From NCBI GenBank assembly GCA_003222055.1, contig QHUT01000081.1, forward strand, positions 1 to 34,230: a stretch of DNA of 34,230 nt, written 5' to 3'. This stretch comes from Gemmatimonadota bacterium. Lineage in GTDB: Bacteria; Gemmatimonadota; Gemmatimonadetes; Gemmatimonadales; GWC2-71-9. Below are positions 26,618 through 34,230 of the stretch, piece by piece. The notes under the pieces are model-generated. The model saw only the letters and a list, made by a program, of their open reading frames with translations, made no database searches and had not been told where the DNA came from. The translations under genes were made by a program, and so were the position numbers. The stretch's first letter is position 1. Every line of letters starts with the position of its first letter.

Positions 26618-28099
26618 GTGAACTATAGCTTGACACCCTCCACTCTGCGGCCGGGACCGTTGCCGGAACAGCTCCAACAGCGCATCCTCCTCGTCGGCGA
26701 CGCCGGGGCCCGCCCGGACGGCCTCGAGCGGTTCCTCATTCGCGGTGGTTTCCAGGTTACCGAAGCGGACTACCCTCCTTCCGGCCCGGATCGGCCGGGG
26801 CACGAGACTCCCGACCTGGTGGTGTTCTCGATCGGCGCCAAGGACGCCCGGCTGGCGGACCAGGTGCGCGACCTCGCGACCGCGACGCGGTTCTCGGGCG
26901 CGCCGGTGATCGTGCTCGTGGCCGACGGCGGCGCGGACGCAGTGGCGGACGCGCTCCAGGCCGGGGCCCGGGACGCGATGACGACCCCCGTGCATTTCGG
27001 CGAGCTGCGCGCGCGGATCGACGCGGACTTGCAGGTGCGCCGCGATCTGCACGACGCCCGCGACGCGCTGCGCACCCGGGACCTACTGTTCGACATCTTC
27101 CAGGAAGTGTCGGCCGCGCTGCGCGCCGACGAGATCTTCCAGACCCTGGTCCGCCGGGTGGGGCAGGCGTTCGGCCTGACGCACTGCTCGTTCGTGCTGA
27201 CGGCCCCCGGGGAGGACAAGGGGCGCGTGGTGGCCGTGTACGAGAACCCGGCGATCCGCGACCTCCGGGTCGAGCTCGAGCGCTATCCCGAGATCAAGGA
27301 GGCGATCCGCACGGAGCGGCCGGTGATCATCCACGACGTGCACGATCACCCCCTGTTCGAGACGATCCGCAAGCGCTGGCTGCAGCAGGAGATCGAGGTG
27401 AACGTGCAGTCGGCGGTCGCCCTGCCCGTGTTCGTGCAGGGCCGCGCCGCCGGCGTCTTCTTCCTGCGCACGGTACCGGGGGATCCCCGCCTCCGCACCC
27501 AGGACGTGGCGTTCGCCAACACGATCGCCCAGGCCGCCGCGCGCGTGCTCGAAAACGAAGAGCGGCGCGCGGCGATCTACCGTCGCCAGATCTCGGCCGG
27601 TGTGACCGACGTGCTCACGGGATGCGCGAGCCTCGATGGGCTCGATCGCCGGCTGCGCGACGAGTTCGAGCGGGCCCGCCGCTACTCGCGGCGCTTCGCC
27701 CTCGTGGTGATCGATGTGGACCGGTTGCGCGACATCAACGAGCGGCTCGGCCAGCAGGCCGGCGACCGCGTGCTGGGCGAGCTCGGCGCCATGATGCAGC
27801 GCGAGATCCGCGCGCCCGATTTCGTCGCGCGCTACGGCGGCGACGAGTTCGCGTTGATCCTGCCGGAGACCGACGCGCAGGGCGGGCGCCAGTTCGTCGA
27901 GCGGCTGCGCCAGCTGCTGCTGCGCCACACCTTCCCCGACCTGGGCCCCGGCCAGGTACCAGGCCTGTCGGCCGGCGTCGTTGCCTTCCCGCATTCGGAG
28001 GTGCTGCGCCCCGAAGACATGTTTGCACAGGTGGAGGTGGCGCTCGACCGGGGGAAAAAATCCGCGCCGGACCGGATCGGGGTGGCTGGAGAACCTTAG
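26618..28099 (+). CDS. Pseudo-receiver / GAF / GGDEF diguanylate cyclase
   Basis: The 493-residue protein has a receiver-like N-domain (about 20-135), a GAF domain (about 150-310) and a GGDEF domain (about 325-490). The cyclase keeps the catalytic RYGGDEFALILPE and a RAPD inhibitory site five residues before it, so it should make cyclic di-GMP under product inhibition. In the receiver-like domain the phospho-acceptor position is Ser (PDLVVFSIGAKD) and the conserved Lys is Thr (MTTPVHF), so normal phosphorylation is unlikely. The GTG at 26618 is chosen because the reading frame and spacing from divergent pcm permit it. A TTG at 26660 is equally possible. An intrinsic terminator follows. Confidence 0.85.
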   Translation: MNYSLTPSTLRPGPLPEQLQQRILLVGDAGARPDGLERFLIRGGFQVTEADYPPSGPDRPGHETPDLVVFSIGAKDARLADQVRDLATATRFSGAPVIVLVADGGADAVADALQAGARDAMTTPVHFGELRARIDADLQVRRDLHDARDALRTRDLLFDIFQEVSAALRADEIFQTLVRRVGQAFGLTHCSFVLTAPGEDKGRVVAVYENPAIRDLRVELERYPEIKEAIRTERPVIIHDVHDHPLFETIRKRWLQQEIEVNVQSAVALPVFVQGRAAGVFFLRTVPGDPRLRTQDVAFANTIAQAAARVLENEERRAAIYRRQISAGVTDVLTGCASLDGLDRRLRDEFERARRYSRRFALVVIDVDRLRDINERLGQQAGDRVLGELGAMMQREIRAPDFVARYGGDEFALILPETDAQGGRQFVERLRQLLLRHTFPDLGPGQVPGLSAGVVAFPHSEVLRPEDMFAQVEVALDRGKKSAPDRIGVAGEP

Positions 28100-28105
28100 G
28101 CTAGA

Positions 28106-28146
28106 AGACGTCACGCAGAGACGTCACGCAAGGGCGTCACGCGGAA
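28106..28146. repeat. GACGTCACGCA tandem repeat after the GGDEF gene
   Basis: Three imperfect units of 13-14 bases follow one another: AGACGTCACGCAG, AGACGTCACGCAAG and GGCGTCACGCGG. The 25 bases at 28118-28142 recur exactly, inverted, at 29431-29455 beyond the 5' end of envC, so the two copies bracket envC in inverted orientation. Confidence 0.85.
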
Positions 28147-28173
28147 CCGGCGTGCCGATTCTGCGCGACGACC

Positions 28174-28201
28174 GTGCGGGACGATTCCGCGCGACTTTTT
28201 T
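28174..28201 (+). terminator. Intrinsic terminator of the GGDEF gene
   Basis: GTGCGG (28174-28179) pairs with CCGCGC (28187-28192) around a 7-base loop, with one T-G pair. After a 3-base gap, TTTTTT follows at 28196-28201. It lies between the convergent GGDEF and envC genes. Confidence 0.55.
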
Positions 28202-28209
28202 GAAACGTC

Positions 28210-29457
28210 TTAGCGGCGCGTCTTCAGCCAGTTTACGGGATCCAGGGCGATCCCTCCACGCCCGCGAATCTCGAAGTGCAGGTGCGGCCCCTGGTCGCTC
28301 GACCCCCCGCCCACGTGGCCGACCAGCTGTCCCTTGAGGACGCGCTCCCCTGGAGCCACCGCCGCGTCGCTCAGGTATCCGTAGAACGTGTAGAAGCCGC
28401 CTCCGTGATCGATCAGCACCGAGTGGAGGTACGTGCCCAGCGGGCCGGCCAGGCTCACGGTGCCGGCGGCCACGGTCCGCACCGGCGTCCCGATGGCCGC
28501 CGCGATGCCGATGCCGTGCCACGGAATGCGCGTCTTGTTCGGGCCCGTCGCGGTGCCGAACCGGTACACGATCCGTCCGTCGACGGGCCAGTCGAGCTGA
28601 CCCAGGTCCGCCGTCGTGATCGCGGCCGCCGCCGCCGCTCCACGCGCTTCCGCCTCGAGCCGGGCCCGCTCGAGCGCCGCGATCCGGTCATTCAGGCTCT
28701 TCTCGCCGCGCTCGAGCTCGGACAGCCGCTCGAGCGCCTGGCGCGCGCTGCGCCGGGTGGCGCGCAGCGACGCCTGCCGCTCCCGCTCGATCCCGAGATA
28801 CCGGTCCAGCTCGTCGGTGCGCTCGGTCTTGCGGCGCGCCAGGGCGTCGCGCGCGTCCACCAGGGTTTTGCGCTCCCCCTCGATGCGCCGCTGCAGCTTG
28901 GACATGTCGTTCGCGAGCAGGCGGTCCTGCCGGCTCACCAGGTAGAGATACTTGTAGCGCGACAACAGGTCCCCGAAGCTCTCGGCGGCGAGCAACACCT
29001 GATAGGCGTAAAGCGCGCCGCGTTTGTAGATGTCCACCAGCCGTCGCTCGAGCACGGCGCGCTTCTCGGCCAGCGCGTTCTGGGCGAGCAGCAGATCGAC
29101 GGTGGTCCGGTCGATCTGGTCCGAGAGCCCGGCGATCTGGCGGTCCAGCTCGTTCACGATCCGGTTGGTCGTCTCCTTCTGGCGCTCGATGTTGGCGAGC
29201 TCGTCGGAGAGCGAATGGGCCTGGGTGCGCAGCCGCTCGAGTTCCTGCTCGACCTCCGAGCGTTCGCGGCGGATGCCTTCTAACCGTTGCTGGTTATCCC
29301 GCAGTTGCTGGTCGAACGGCTGGGGACGTTGAGAGACCAAAGACGTCACGCAACAGACGTAGCACAGAGACGTCGCGCAGAGGCGTCGCACAAAGACGGA
29401 AGCGCGTCCCCGGTTCTGCCCGACGTCTTTGCGTGACGCCCTTGCGTGACGTCTCAT
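28210..29457 (-). CDS. envC: EnvC-like amidase activator (degenerate M23/LytM)
   Basis: The 415-residue protein has an N-terminal hydrophobic segment, two long coiled-coil stretches (about 50-275) and a C-terminal LytM domain (about 290-415). The LytM zinc ligands are partly lost: the usual HxGxD reads WHGIGI, and the catalytic YxHL reads FYGYLS, although HLHFE is kept. E. coli EnvC shows the same kind of loss, and it activates amidases instead of cutting peptidoglycan. It follows ftsE and ftsX, the usual divisome partners. The ATG at 29457 lies 10 bases after the ftsX stop. Its first 39 codons, including most of the signal-like RRLCATSLCYVCCVTS, are encoded by the repeat block at 29341-29468. 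Confidence 0.88.
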   Translation of the reverse strand: MRRHARASRKDVGQNRGRASVFVRRLCATSLCYVCCVTSLVSQRPQPFDQQLRDNQQRLEGIRRERSEVEQELERLRTQAHSLSDELANIERQKETTNRIVNELDRQIAGLSDQIDRTTVDLLLAQNALAEKRAVLERRLVDIYKRGALYAYQVLLAAESFGDLLSRYKYLYLVSRQDRLLANDMSKLQRRIEGERKTLVDARDALARRKTERTDELDRYLGIERERQASLRATRRSARQALERLSELERGEKSLNDRIAALERARLEAEARGAAAAAAITTADLGQLDWPVDGRIVYRFGTATGPNKTRIPWHGIGIAAAIGTPVRTVAAGTVSLAGPLGTYLHSVLIDHGGGFYTFYGYLSDAAVAPGERVLKGQLVGHVGGGSSDQGPHLHFEIRGRGGIALDPVNWLKTRR

Positions 29458-29468
29458 GCTTGACGTCT
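29341..29468. repeat. Imperfect inverted repeat of GACGTCACGCA units at the ftsX/envC junction
   Basis: The left arm (29341-29399) is built of 13-14 base units beginning AGACGT or AGGCGT. The right arm (29420-29468) is the complement, for example GACGTCTTTGCGTGACGCC. The inner parts pair closely around a loop of about 20 bases. The right arm contains the exact 25-base inverted copy (29431-29455) of 28118-28142. The element overlaps the ftsX stop and the first 39 codons of envC. Confidence 0.85.
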
Positions 29469-30325
29469 CATACCCGTCGTAAGTGTCGCCCCACCGATGC
29501 AGCACTTCCAAAGAGTCCGATGAGAGTGCCGAAACCGACTATGGCAACCGCCTGCTCCTTCGAAAAGAACGCCGCCTGGATCAACCAGCGATTGATCAGC
29601 GTGTAGGCGCCGTAGGCGAGCCCCATGGCCACGAGGCCGCCCAACAGGCCTTTGATCGCGCCCTGCAGCAGGAACGGCCGCCGGATGAAGCCGTCGGTCG
29701 CGCCCACCAGCCGCATGATCGCGATCTCGCGGCTGCGCTGCAGCACCGCCATGCGGATCGTGGTGCCGATGATGATGATCGCCACCACCGCGAACGCCGC
29801 GCCGACCACGAGGCCGACCGCCGCGGCGACCTGCCGCAGCCGGTCCAGCTTCTCCACCCAGTCCCGCCCGAACCGGACGTCGTCCACGAATCCGAACCCG
29901 CGCAGCCGGTCGGCGACCTCGTTGACGTGCTGGGCGTCGCGAAACCGCGGCCTGAGTTTCAGCTCGATCGAGGCGGGCAGGGGATTGCGCTCCAGCTCCT
30001 GCAGCACGTCGCGGAACTCGACCAGCTCCCCCCGCGCCCGCGTCAGCGCCGAGTCCTCGCTCACGTAAACGGCGGACTGCACCTCGGGGAACGCCTCGAT
30101 GTCCTTCTCTGCCAGCGTGATGGTCTCGATCGGGGTGCCCGGCAGGAGGTAGGCGACGATCTCCACGCGCTCCGCCACGCCCCGCAGGGCGTCCTGCAGG
30201 TTCACCGCCACGAGCCCGAACAGGCCGACCACGAACAGCGAGAACGCGATGGTGGTCACCGACAGCGCGGACAGGAGCGGCGCCCGGCGGAACGTGAGCA
30301 GGGCCTCGCGGATCGTGAGGTTCAC
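29468..30325 (-). CDS. ftsX: Cell-division ABC transporter permease FtsX
   Basis: The 285-residue protein has one helix near the N-terminus (LLSALSVTTIAFSLFVVGLFG), a periplasmic domain (about 45-165, with the VAYLLPGTPIETITLAEKD start) and three C-terminal helices (AVGLVVGAAFAVVAIIIIG, LLGGLVAMGLAYGAYTLI, AVAIVGFGTLIGLFGSA). This is the FtsX plan. IAIMRLVGATDGFIRRPF is the conserved cytoplasmic coupling segment. With FtsE it forms an ATP-driven complex that transmits a signal across the membrane to EnvC at the division site. The GTG at 30325 overlaps the ftsE stop by four bases (GTGA). The stop lies at the edge of the repeat block. Confidence 0.95.
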   Translation of the reverse strand: MNLTIREALLTFRRAPLLSALSVTTIAFSLFVVGLFGLVAVNLQDALRGVAERVEIVAYLLPGTPIETITLAEKDIEAFPEVQSAVYVSEDSALTRARGELVEFRDVLQELERNPLPASIELKLRPRFRDAQHVNEVADRLRGFGFVDDVRFGRDWVEKLDRLRQVAAAVGLVVGAAFAVVAIIIIGTTIRMAVLQRSREIAIMRLVGATDGFIRRPFLLQGAIKGLLGGLVAMGLAYGAYTLINRWLIQAAFFSKEQAVAIVGFGTLIGLFGSAASVGRHLRRV

Positions 30326-31017
30326 GGCGACGCCGCCTGGTCGCGCGGCTCGTCCACGACCGAGTCGTACACGAGCGCTCCCTCCTGCAGCTCGATCACG
30401 CGGTACGGCGCCTGGCGTACCAGGTCCAGATCGTGCGTGGCCATCAAGACCGCGGTCCCGCTCGCGTTGATGTCGCGCAGCAGCTGGAACACGCCGCGGG
30501 TCGCCCGCTCGTCCAGGTTGCCGGTCGGCTCGTCGGCGAGCAGCACGGTGGGCTCGTTGACCAGGGCGCGCGCGATCGCGACCCGCTGCTGCTCGCCGCC
30601 CGACAGCTCGCGGGGGTAGGCCTGCGCTTTGGCGGCGAGCCCCACCTGCGTGAGCACGCGCATCACCCGGGCGGGGATGGTCGAGCGGCGCGCACCCGTG
30701 ACCTCGAGCGCGAACGCGACGTTCTCCTCGGCGCTGCGGTCCTCCAGCAGGCGGAAGTCCTGGAACACGATGCCCAGCCGGCGCCGCAGCATCGGCACGT
30801 CCTTGCGGCGCAACTCCGCCACGTTGAATCCTGAGACGCGCACTTCGCCGCTCGTCACCGGCTCCTCGGCGAAGACGAGCTTGAGGACCGTCGACTTGCC
30901 GGCCCCGGAGTGGCCGGTGAGGAACACGAACTCGCCCTTGGCGATGTGGAAGGAGACGTCCTTCAGGGCGAGCCCCCCCTTGGGGAAGGCCTTGAAGACA
31001 TTCGTGAACTTGATCAC
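30322..31017 (-). CDS. ftsE: Cell-division ABC transporter ATP-binding protein FtsE
   Basis: The 231-residue ATPase has Walker A GHSGAGKSTVLKLV, the Q-loop in GIVFQDFRLLEDRSAEEN, signature LSGGEQQRVAIARAL, Walker B LLADEPTGNLD and H-loop ATHDLDLV. Arrangement with ftsX and envC identifies it as FtsE rather than another lipoprotein-export type ATPase. The GTG at 31017 begins immediately after the stop codon of the PLP enzyme, with no gap. C-terminal tail is 20 residues of low complexity. Confidence 0.95.
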   Translation of the reverse strand: MIKFTNVFKAFPKGGLALKDVSFHIAKGEFVFLTGHSGAGKSTVLKLVFAEEPVTSGEVRVSGFNVAELRRKDVPMLRRRLGIVFQDFRLLEDRSAEENVAFALEVTGARRSTIPARVMRVLTQVGLAAKAQAYPRELSGGEQQRVAIARALVNEPTVLLADEPTGNLDERATRGVFQLLRDINASGTAVLMATHDLDLVRQAPYRVIELQEGALVYDSVVDEPRDQAASP

Positions 31018-32172
31018 TTACAGTTGCGCCAGGGCCTGCGCAAAGTCCGCGATGAGGTCGTCGGCGTCCTCCAGTCCGATGGAAAATCTCAGGAAGCCAT
31101 CGGGAATGCCAGCCCGCGCGCGCGCATCGGGCGTGAGCATCGCGTGCGACGTGAGCCGCGGCTCCGACACCAGCGTCTCCACGCCCCCGAGGCTCGGCGC
31201 GTGCGCGGCGATCGTGAGCGCGCGCAGGAACCGCTCCGCCGCCCGGGCACCGCCCTTCAGCTCGACCGCCACCATCCCGCCGAGCCCGTCGAGGATGCGC
31301 TTCGCCACGTCGTGATCGGGATGCGAGGCCAGACCGGGGTGGTGCACGGCGGCGAACTGCGCTTGCTTGGCACACCACTCGGCCACGGCCAGCGCCGTCT
31401 GGTTCTGCCGCGCCACGCGCACGCCCAGCGTCTTCATCCCTCGATCGATCAGCCACGCCGCCATCGGGTCCAGGGCCTGGCCCCACACGTGCAGCAGCTT
31501 GCGCACTTCCTCGATCACCGACTCGCTCCCCGCCACCGCGCCGGCGAGCACGTCGTCGTGGCCATTCAAATACTTGGTGGCGCTGTGAATCACCACGTCG
31601 GCGCCGTGCTCGAGCGGCCTGAAGTTGAGCGGCGTGGCGAACGTCGAATCCACCAGCAGGGCGAGCCCCTCCGTCTTGCACAGCGTGGCGATCGGCTCCA
31701 GGTCGAGCACGCGCAGCAGCGGGTTGGTCGGGGTCTCCACGAAGATGGCGCGCGTGTTCTTCTTGAGCGCGCGCTTCCAGGTACGCTGCTCCAGCGGGTT
31801 CACGAGCGACACGTCGATCCCGAACCGCCCGAACTCCTGTGCGAACAGCCGCTGCACACCGCCGTAGATCCACTCGCTCGCCAGCAGATGATCGCCGGGC
31901 CGCAGCACCGCCAGGTGCGACAGGGCGATGGCGCCCATGCCGCTGCCCACGAAGATCGCCGCCTCCGCGCCCTCGAGCAGCGCCAGCCGCTTGGCGATCG
32001 CGACGTGGTTGGGATTGTTCCCGTAGCGGGCGTAGATGACTTCCTGGGTCGAGCCGATGGGATTGGTGAAGGTCGCGCTCTGATACAGGGGCGTCACGAC
32101 GGGCGCCCAATCCGGACGGGCCTCCGGATCGCCGTGCACGGCGTGGGTCGAGAAGCCGAGGCGGCGCTTCAC
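31018..32172 (-). CDS. Trans-sulfuration family PLP enzyme (cystathionine gamma-synthase/lyase type)
   Basis: The 384-residue enzyme belongs to the Cys/Met-metabolism PLP family. Signatures are TPLYQSATFTNP, FVGSGMGAIALSHL, ETPTNPLLRVLDLEPIA, LLVDSTFATPLNFRPLEHGA and the lysine that holds PLP in SATKYLNGHDDVLAG. The C-terminal SLGGVETLVSEPRLTSH is typical too. Whether it is a synthase (MetB-type) or a lyase (MetC/CGL-type) cannot be decided by eye. GTG start at 32172 has GAGG 8 bases upstream. It sits between a STAS-like gene and ftsE in one transcript, an unusual neighbour for a metabolic enzyme. Confidence 0.93.
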   Translation of the reverse strand: MKRRLGFSTHAVHGDPEARPDWAPVVTPLYQSATFTNPIGSTQEVIYARYGNNPNHVAIAKRLALLEGAEAAIFVGSGMGAIALSHLAVLRPGDHLLASEWIYGGVQRLFAQEFGRFGIDVSLVNPLEQRTWKRALKKNTRAIFVETPTNPLLRVLDLEPIATLCKTEGLALLVDSTFATPLNFRPLEHGADVVIHSATKYLNGHDDVLAGAVAGSESVIEEVRKLLHVWGQALDPMAAWLIDRGMKTLGVRVARQNQTALAVAEWCAKQAQFAAVHHPGLASHPDHDVAKRILDGLGGMVAVELKGGARAAERFLRALTIAAHAPSLGGVETLVSEPRLTSHAMLTPDARARAGIPDGFLRFSIGLEDADDLIADFAQALAQL

Positions 32173-32185
32173 CGGCCTCGTCCGA

Positions 32186-32635
32186 TCACGCCAGCGTCAG
32201 CGCGATGGTCCCTACGGCCGTGCGCACGACGAGCCGCCGCGCCACCAGCTCGTGGAGCAGCGCCGCCGCCGCCTCGGGCGCCCCCAGCGCCTCGAGCTCG
32301 CCGCTCCCGTCGCGCCGCTCGATCAGGGCCGCGAGCCCGTGGCCCGCCAGCACCGGCTCGATCGCCTCGCGGTGCCCGTCCGAGATCCCCGAGAGCACCA
32401 CCACCGCGCGCCGGTCGCGCAGCAGCTTCGCCACGATCTCATCGGCGCAAGAATAGTCGATGCAGCCCACGCCCGTGAAGTCGATGCGGGCCACGGTGAC
32501 GGCGTCCCGCGAAGTGGCCATGGCGCGCTCGATCCGCTCGCGCACCACACGCCCCGTGGGCCGGGTGACCAGGTCCGTGTAGACGCCCGACACCGACTCC
32601 TGGAGCACCGCGTGCACATCGATGTGTTGTATCAC
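32186..32635 (-). CDS. STAS-like-domain protein
   Basis: The 149-residue protein carries a STAS-like core around residues 30-100, with VTVARIDFTGVGCIDYSCAD and EIVAKLLRDRRAVVVLSG. It resembles antisigma-factor antagonist folds more than any enzyme; the canonical phosphorylatable Ser lies plausibly in DYSCADE. The GTG at 32635 overlaps the upstream HATPase gene stop by four bases (GTGA). The pair resembles a kinase/antagonist partner-switch, but the target sigma factor is not visible. The last 40 residues (HELVARRLVVRTAVGTIAL) look like a small winged or helical tail. Confidence 0.65.
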   Translation of the reverse strand: MIQHIDVHAVLQESVSGVYTDLVTRPTGRVVRERIERAMATSRDAVTVARIDFTGVGCIDYSCADEIVAKLLRDRRAVVVLSGISDGHREAIEPVLAGHGLAALIERRDGSGELEALGAPEAAAALLHELVARRLVVRTAVGTIALTLA

Positions 32636-33540
32636 GGCGTCGTGGATCCCTGCTCGGGGATGATGATGAGCACCTGGGCACCCGGAAAGGCCGGGAGGCC
32701 GTCCTTCAAGGGTACGTCGTCGTCCCACCTGGGCACGATCGCGATCCGCGCCGTGCCGCTGCGGATCGCGATCTTGCCGTCCCAGCGGGCCAGATAGCGC
32801 CGGATCCCGGCGAGACCCTGCCCCCGCCCCGGATCGCGAAACCGGCTGACCCCCTGGAACAACGCCGCCTCGAGCGCCGCCGCGTCGCTCCAGCGGGCGC
32901 CGAACCGCTTGCTCTGCGTCGGCTCGAGCGAGTGGCGGAACCCCACCCCGGCGTCCGCCACCGCGATCATCACCACCCGCCGCGCCAGCTTGCGGCGCCA
33001 GTGGTACGCCTGCACCGCGACCCAGCCGCCCGTGCCGGCGTGTTCTACAATATTCTGACAGGCCTCCGAAAGCGCCATAGCGAAACCCATCGTCGCCTTC
33101 GGATCGAGCCCCAGCTCTGACGCCAAAATGGCGGACGCGCGCTGTTGGATGTTCGACACGACGGCATGCACGTCCTCCGCCGCCCGCACCGGCGTCACGG
33201 GCAGCAGTACGTCGCTCTGCTCCGCCGGCTTCACCCGCGGCAGCTTGCCGTGGATCTCGAACAGCTCGGCGGCTTCGCGAAAAAAACCGGCGCGCGTCCA
33301 GTAGGTCAGCACCTCGGCGTGCGTCGGCGCCGTGAGGAGCGGCCGGTCGGGAGAGCCGGCACCCCGAGCCGCCTGGCCCGCCGCCAGCAGGCCGACCAGG
33401 CCGTATGGGGACGCCCACTCCGCCGCGTGCGCGTCGAACAGCAACCGCTCGGCGTCTTTGGCCGCCTCGGCGTAAGCTCCTGCGAACTGCTCGAACGAGC
33501 GATCGTCGAACTGGGCCGGTACGTCGACCAGCCGCGTCAT
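32632..33540 (-). CDS. STAS-like N-domain fused to anti-sigma-type HATPase
   Basis: The 302-residue protein has an N-terminal STAS-like region (about 1-95, with YGLVGLLAAGQAARGAGSPD) and an HATPase domain (about 115-300). The N box is ALSEACQNIVEHAGTGG, G1 is VADAGVGFRHS and G2 is GRGQGLAGIRRYLARWDG, as in SpoIIAB/RsbW-type kinases. It may phosphorylate a STAS partner in a partner-switching pathway; the STAS-like protein downstream is the obvious candidate. Its ATG overlaps the sugar-kinase stop by four bases (ATGA). The regulated sigma factor or output is unknown. Confidence 0.75.
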   Translation of the reverse strand: MTRLVDVPAQFDDRSFEQFAGAYAEAAKDAERLLFDAHAAEWASPYGLVGLLAAGQAARGAGSPDRPLLTAPTHAEVLTYWTRAGFFREAAELFEIHGKLPRVKPAEQSDVLLPVTPVRAAEDVHAVVSNIQQRASAILASELGLDPKATMGFAMALSEACQNIVEHAGTGGWVAVQAYHWRRKLARRVVMIAVADAGVGFRHSLEPTQSKRFGARWSDAAALEAALFQGVSRFRDPGRGQGLAGIRRYLARWDGKIAIRSGTARIAIVPRWDDDVPLKDGLPAFPGAQVLIIIPEQGSTTP

Positions 33541-34230
33541 ACCGCGGAGAGGCGGCCCAGCAGGTGGTCGCGCAGCCCCGTAGCGCCGCGGTGCGCCACG
33601 TTGCGCGCGCCCATGCGCGTGCCGAGCCGCAGCGCCTTCTCGAGCGGGGCGCCCCCTAAGAGCGAGGCCGCGAGCGTGGCCCCGAGCACGTCGCCGCAGC
33701 CCGTGGGATCGCCCTCCGGGTCTGCCGCCACATCGGGTGCGATCCGGGCGCTCCGCACCGGCCGGCCGGTGAAGTAGGCCGCGCCCCGGGGCCCTAGGGT
33801 CACGACCAGCGTTTCGCAGCCGAGCGCCAGCGCGCCCGCCGCGACGAGCAGCGGATCGGGGCCGAGCTGCGCCAGCTCCTCTTCATTCAGTTGCACCACG
33901 TCGAAGCAGCCGAACCACGCCGGCGCGTCCGGCAGCGGCTGGGGCACGCGCGTGCCGTCGGGCTCCTTCCCCAGGAACAGGCTGTGCAAGTCGGCGTAAA
34001 CGAAGCGGGGGAAGCCGCGCCGCAACAGCCGCGCCGTTTGGAGGTCGAGCTCGTAGCCGGAGATGAAGTTCACGTACAGCGCGTCCAGGTCGCGCACCTG
34101 GGGCCCGAGCTCCGGCCAGGTCCACGGGGGCACGCCGCCCGACATCTGCTCGCAGCGGCGCTCGGTCTGGTAATAGCGTAGCGTGACCCGGTTGTTCGGC
34201 GCCGGCACCTCCAGGAAGCGCGCCCCCGGG
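33537..34230 (-). CDS. PfkB-family carbohydrate kinase, cut by the window edge
   Basis: The reading frame is open to the right edge, so the N-terminal part, including the sugar-binding start of the family, lies outside. The visible 230 or so residues include the tail of the substrate-binding part (VTLRYYQTERRCEQMSGG, FDVVQLNEEELAQLGPD) and the ATP-binding end with the catalytic Asp in DPTGCGDVLGATLAASLLGG. A GTG at 34208 that could start a shorter protein is not believed because in-frame coding continues upstream. The exact sugar is unknown. It is coupled by ATGA to the HATPase gene. Confidence 0.88.
   Translation of the reverse strand, partial: PGARFLEVPAPNNRVTLRYYQTERRCEQMSGGVPPWTWPELGPQVRDLDALYVNFISGYELDLQTARLLRRGFPRFVYADLHSLFLGKEPDGTRVPQPLPDAPAWFGCFDVVQLNEEELAQLGPDPLLVAAGALALGCETLVVTLGPRGAAYFTGRPVRSARIAPDVAADPEGDPTGCGDVLGATLAASLLGGAPLEKALRLGTRMGARNVAHRGATGLRDHLLGRLSAV

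Noticed and set aside
26630-26635. TTGACA as a -35 box before the GGDEF gene
   Set aside because: No -10-like hexamer lies 16-18 bases downstream, and the sequence falls inside the probable coding region.
29341-29468. CRISPR-like array
   Set aside because: Units of 13-14 bases are contiguous without spacers, the second half is the complement of the first, and no cas genes are present.
30338-32110. Minus-strand frame continuing upstream of ftsX across ftsE and the PLP enzyme
   Set aside because: Only its last 285 residues are ftsX. The upstream part is an out-of-frame shadow; the GTGA overlap at 30322-30325 fixes the true ftsX start.

Overview
The window reads as chromosomal DNA of a high-GC, diderm (outer-membrane) bacterium. 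It has a TonB-dependent receptor with a carboxypeptidase-like N-terminal domain, a porin-like barrel, lipoprotein signals, MASE1 sensor and GGDEF signalling, triple-FHA/PP2C signalling and pervasive GTG starts. That mix, plus short heptad-type repeat hairpins, fits Gemmatimonadota or a related soil lineage. This assignment is an inference from gene content and was not tested by any search.

Layout. (a) 70-142: tRNA-Asn(GTT) on the minus strand with its own promoter. (b) 183-7931, minus strand: uvrA, an unusually short EamA transporter, a MASE1/GAF/PAS histidine kinase, its NarL-type regulator, a lone receiver and a small GAF protein. (c) 8043-11459, plus strand: a flippase-like membrane protein, a triple-FHA tail-anchored protein and a PP2C phosphatase. 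(d) 11465-16811, minus strand: HD phosphohydrolase, ATP-dependent PEP carboxykinase and hybrid malic enzyme. The last two form a C4-to-C3 carbon node transcribed from a recognisable sigma-70-type promoter. (e) 16894-26586, minus strand: pcm, nfo, a small CxxCH protein, a porin-like protein, a ZnuA/TroA-type binding protein, a ZnuB-type permease, a second small CxxCH protein, a TonB receptor and a lipoprotein metallopeptidase. This looks like a metal-acquisition locus that lacks its ABC ATPase. (f) 26618-28099, plus strand: pseudo-receiver/GAF/GGDEF diguanylate cyclase. (g) 28210-34230, minus strand: a PfkB-family sugar kinase running off the right edge, an HATPase protein with a STAS-like N-terminus, a STAS-like protein, a trans-sulfuration PLP enzyme, and ftsE, ftsX, envC (the divisome ABC system and its amidase activator).

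Genes are tightly packed. Nine neighbouring pairs overlap by four bases (ATGA or GTGA), so most minus-strand blocks are probably translationally coupled operons. The most unusual items are two small exported proteins from the metal locus that share an H-x-E-x6-C-x3-H-x(3,4)-C-x2-C-H core and an R110-x-P-P-T tail. A second unusual set is several short repeat/hairpin modules: one sits in frame inside uvrA, one forms a G-run hairpin between divergent genes, and one supplies the first 39 codons of envC and has an inverted copy just past its 3' end.
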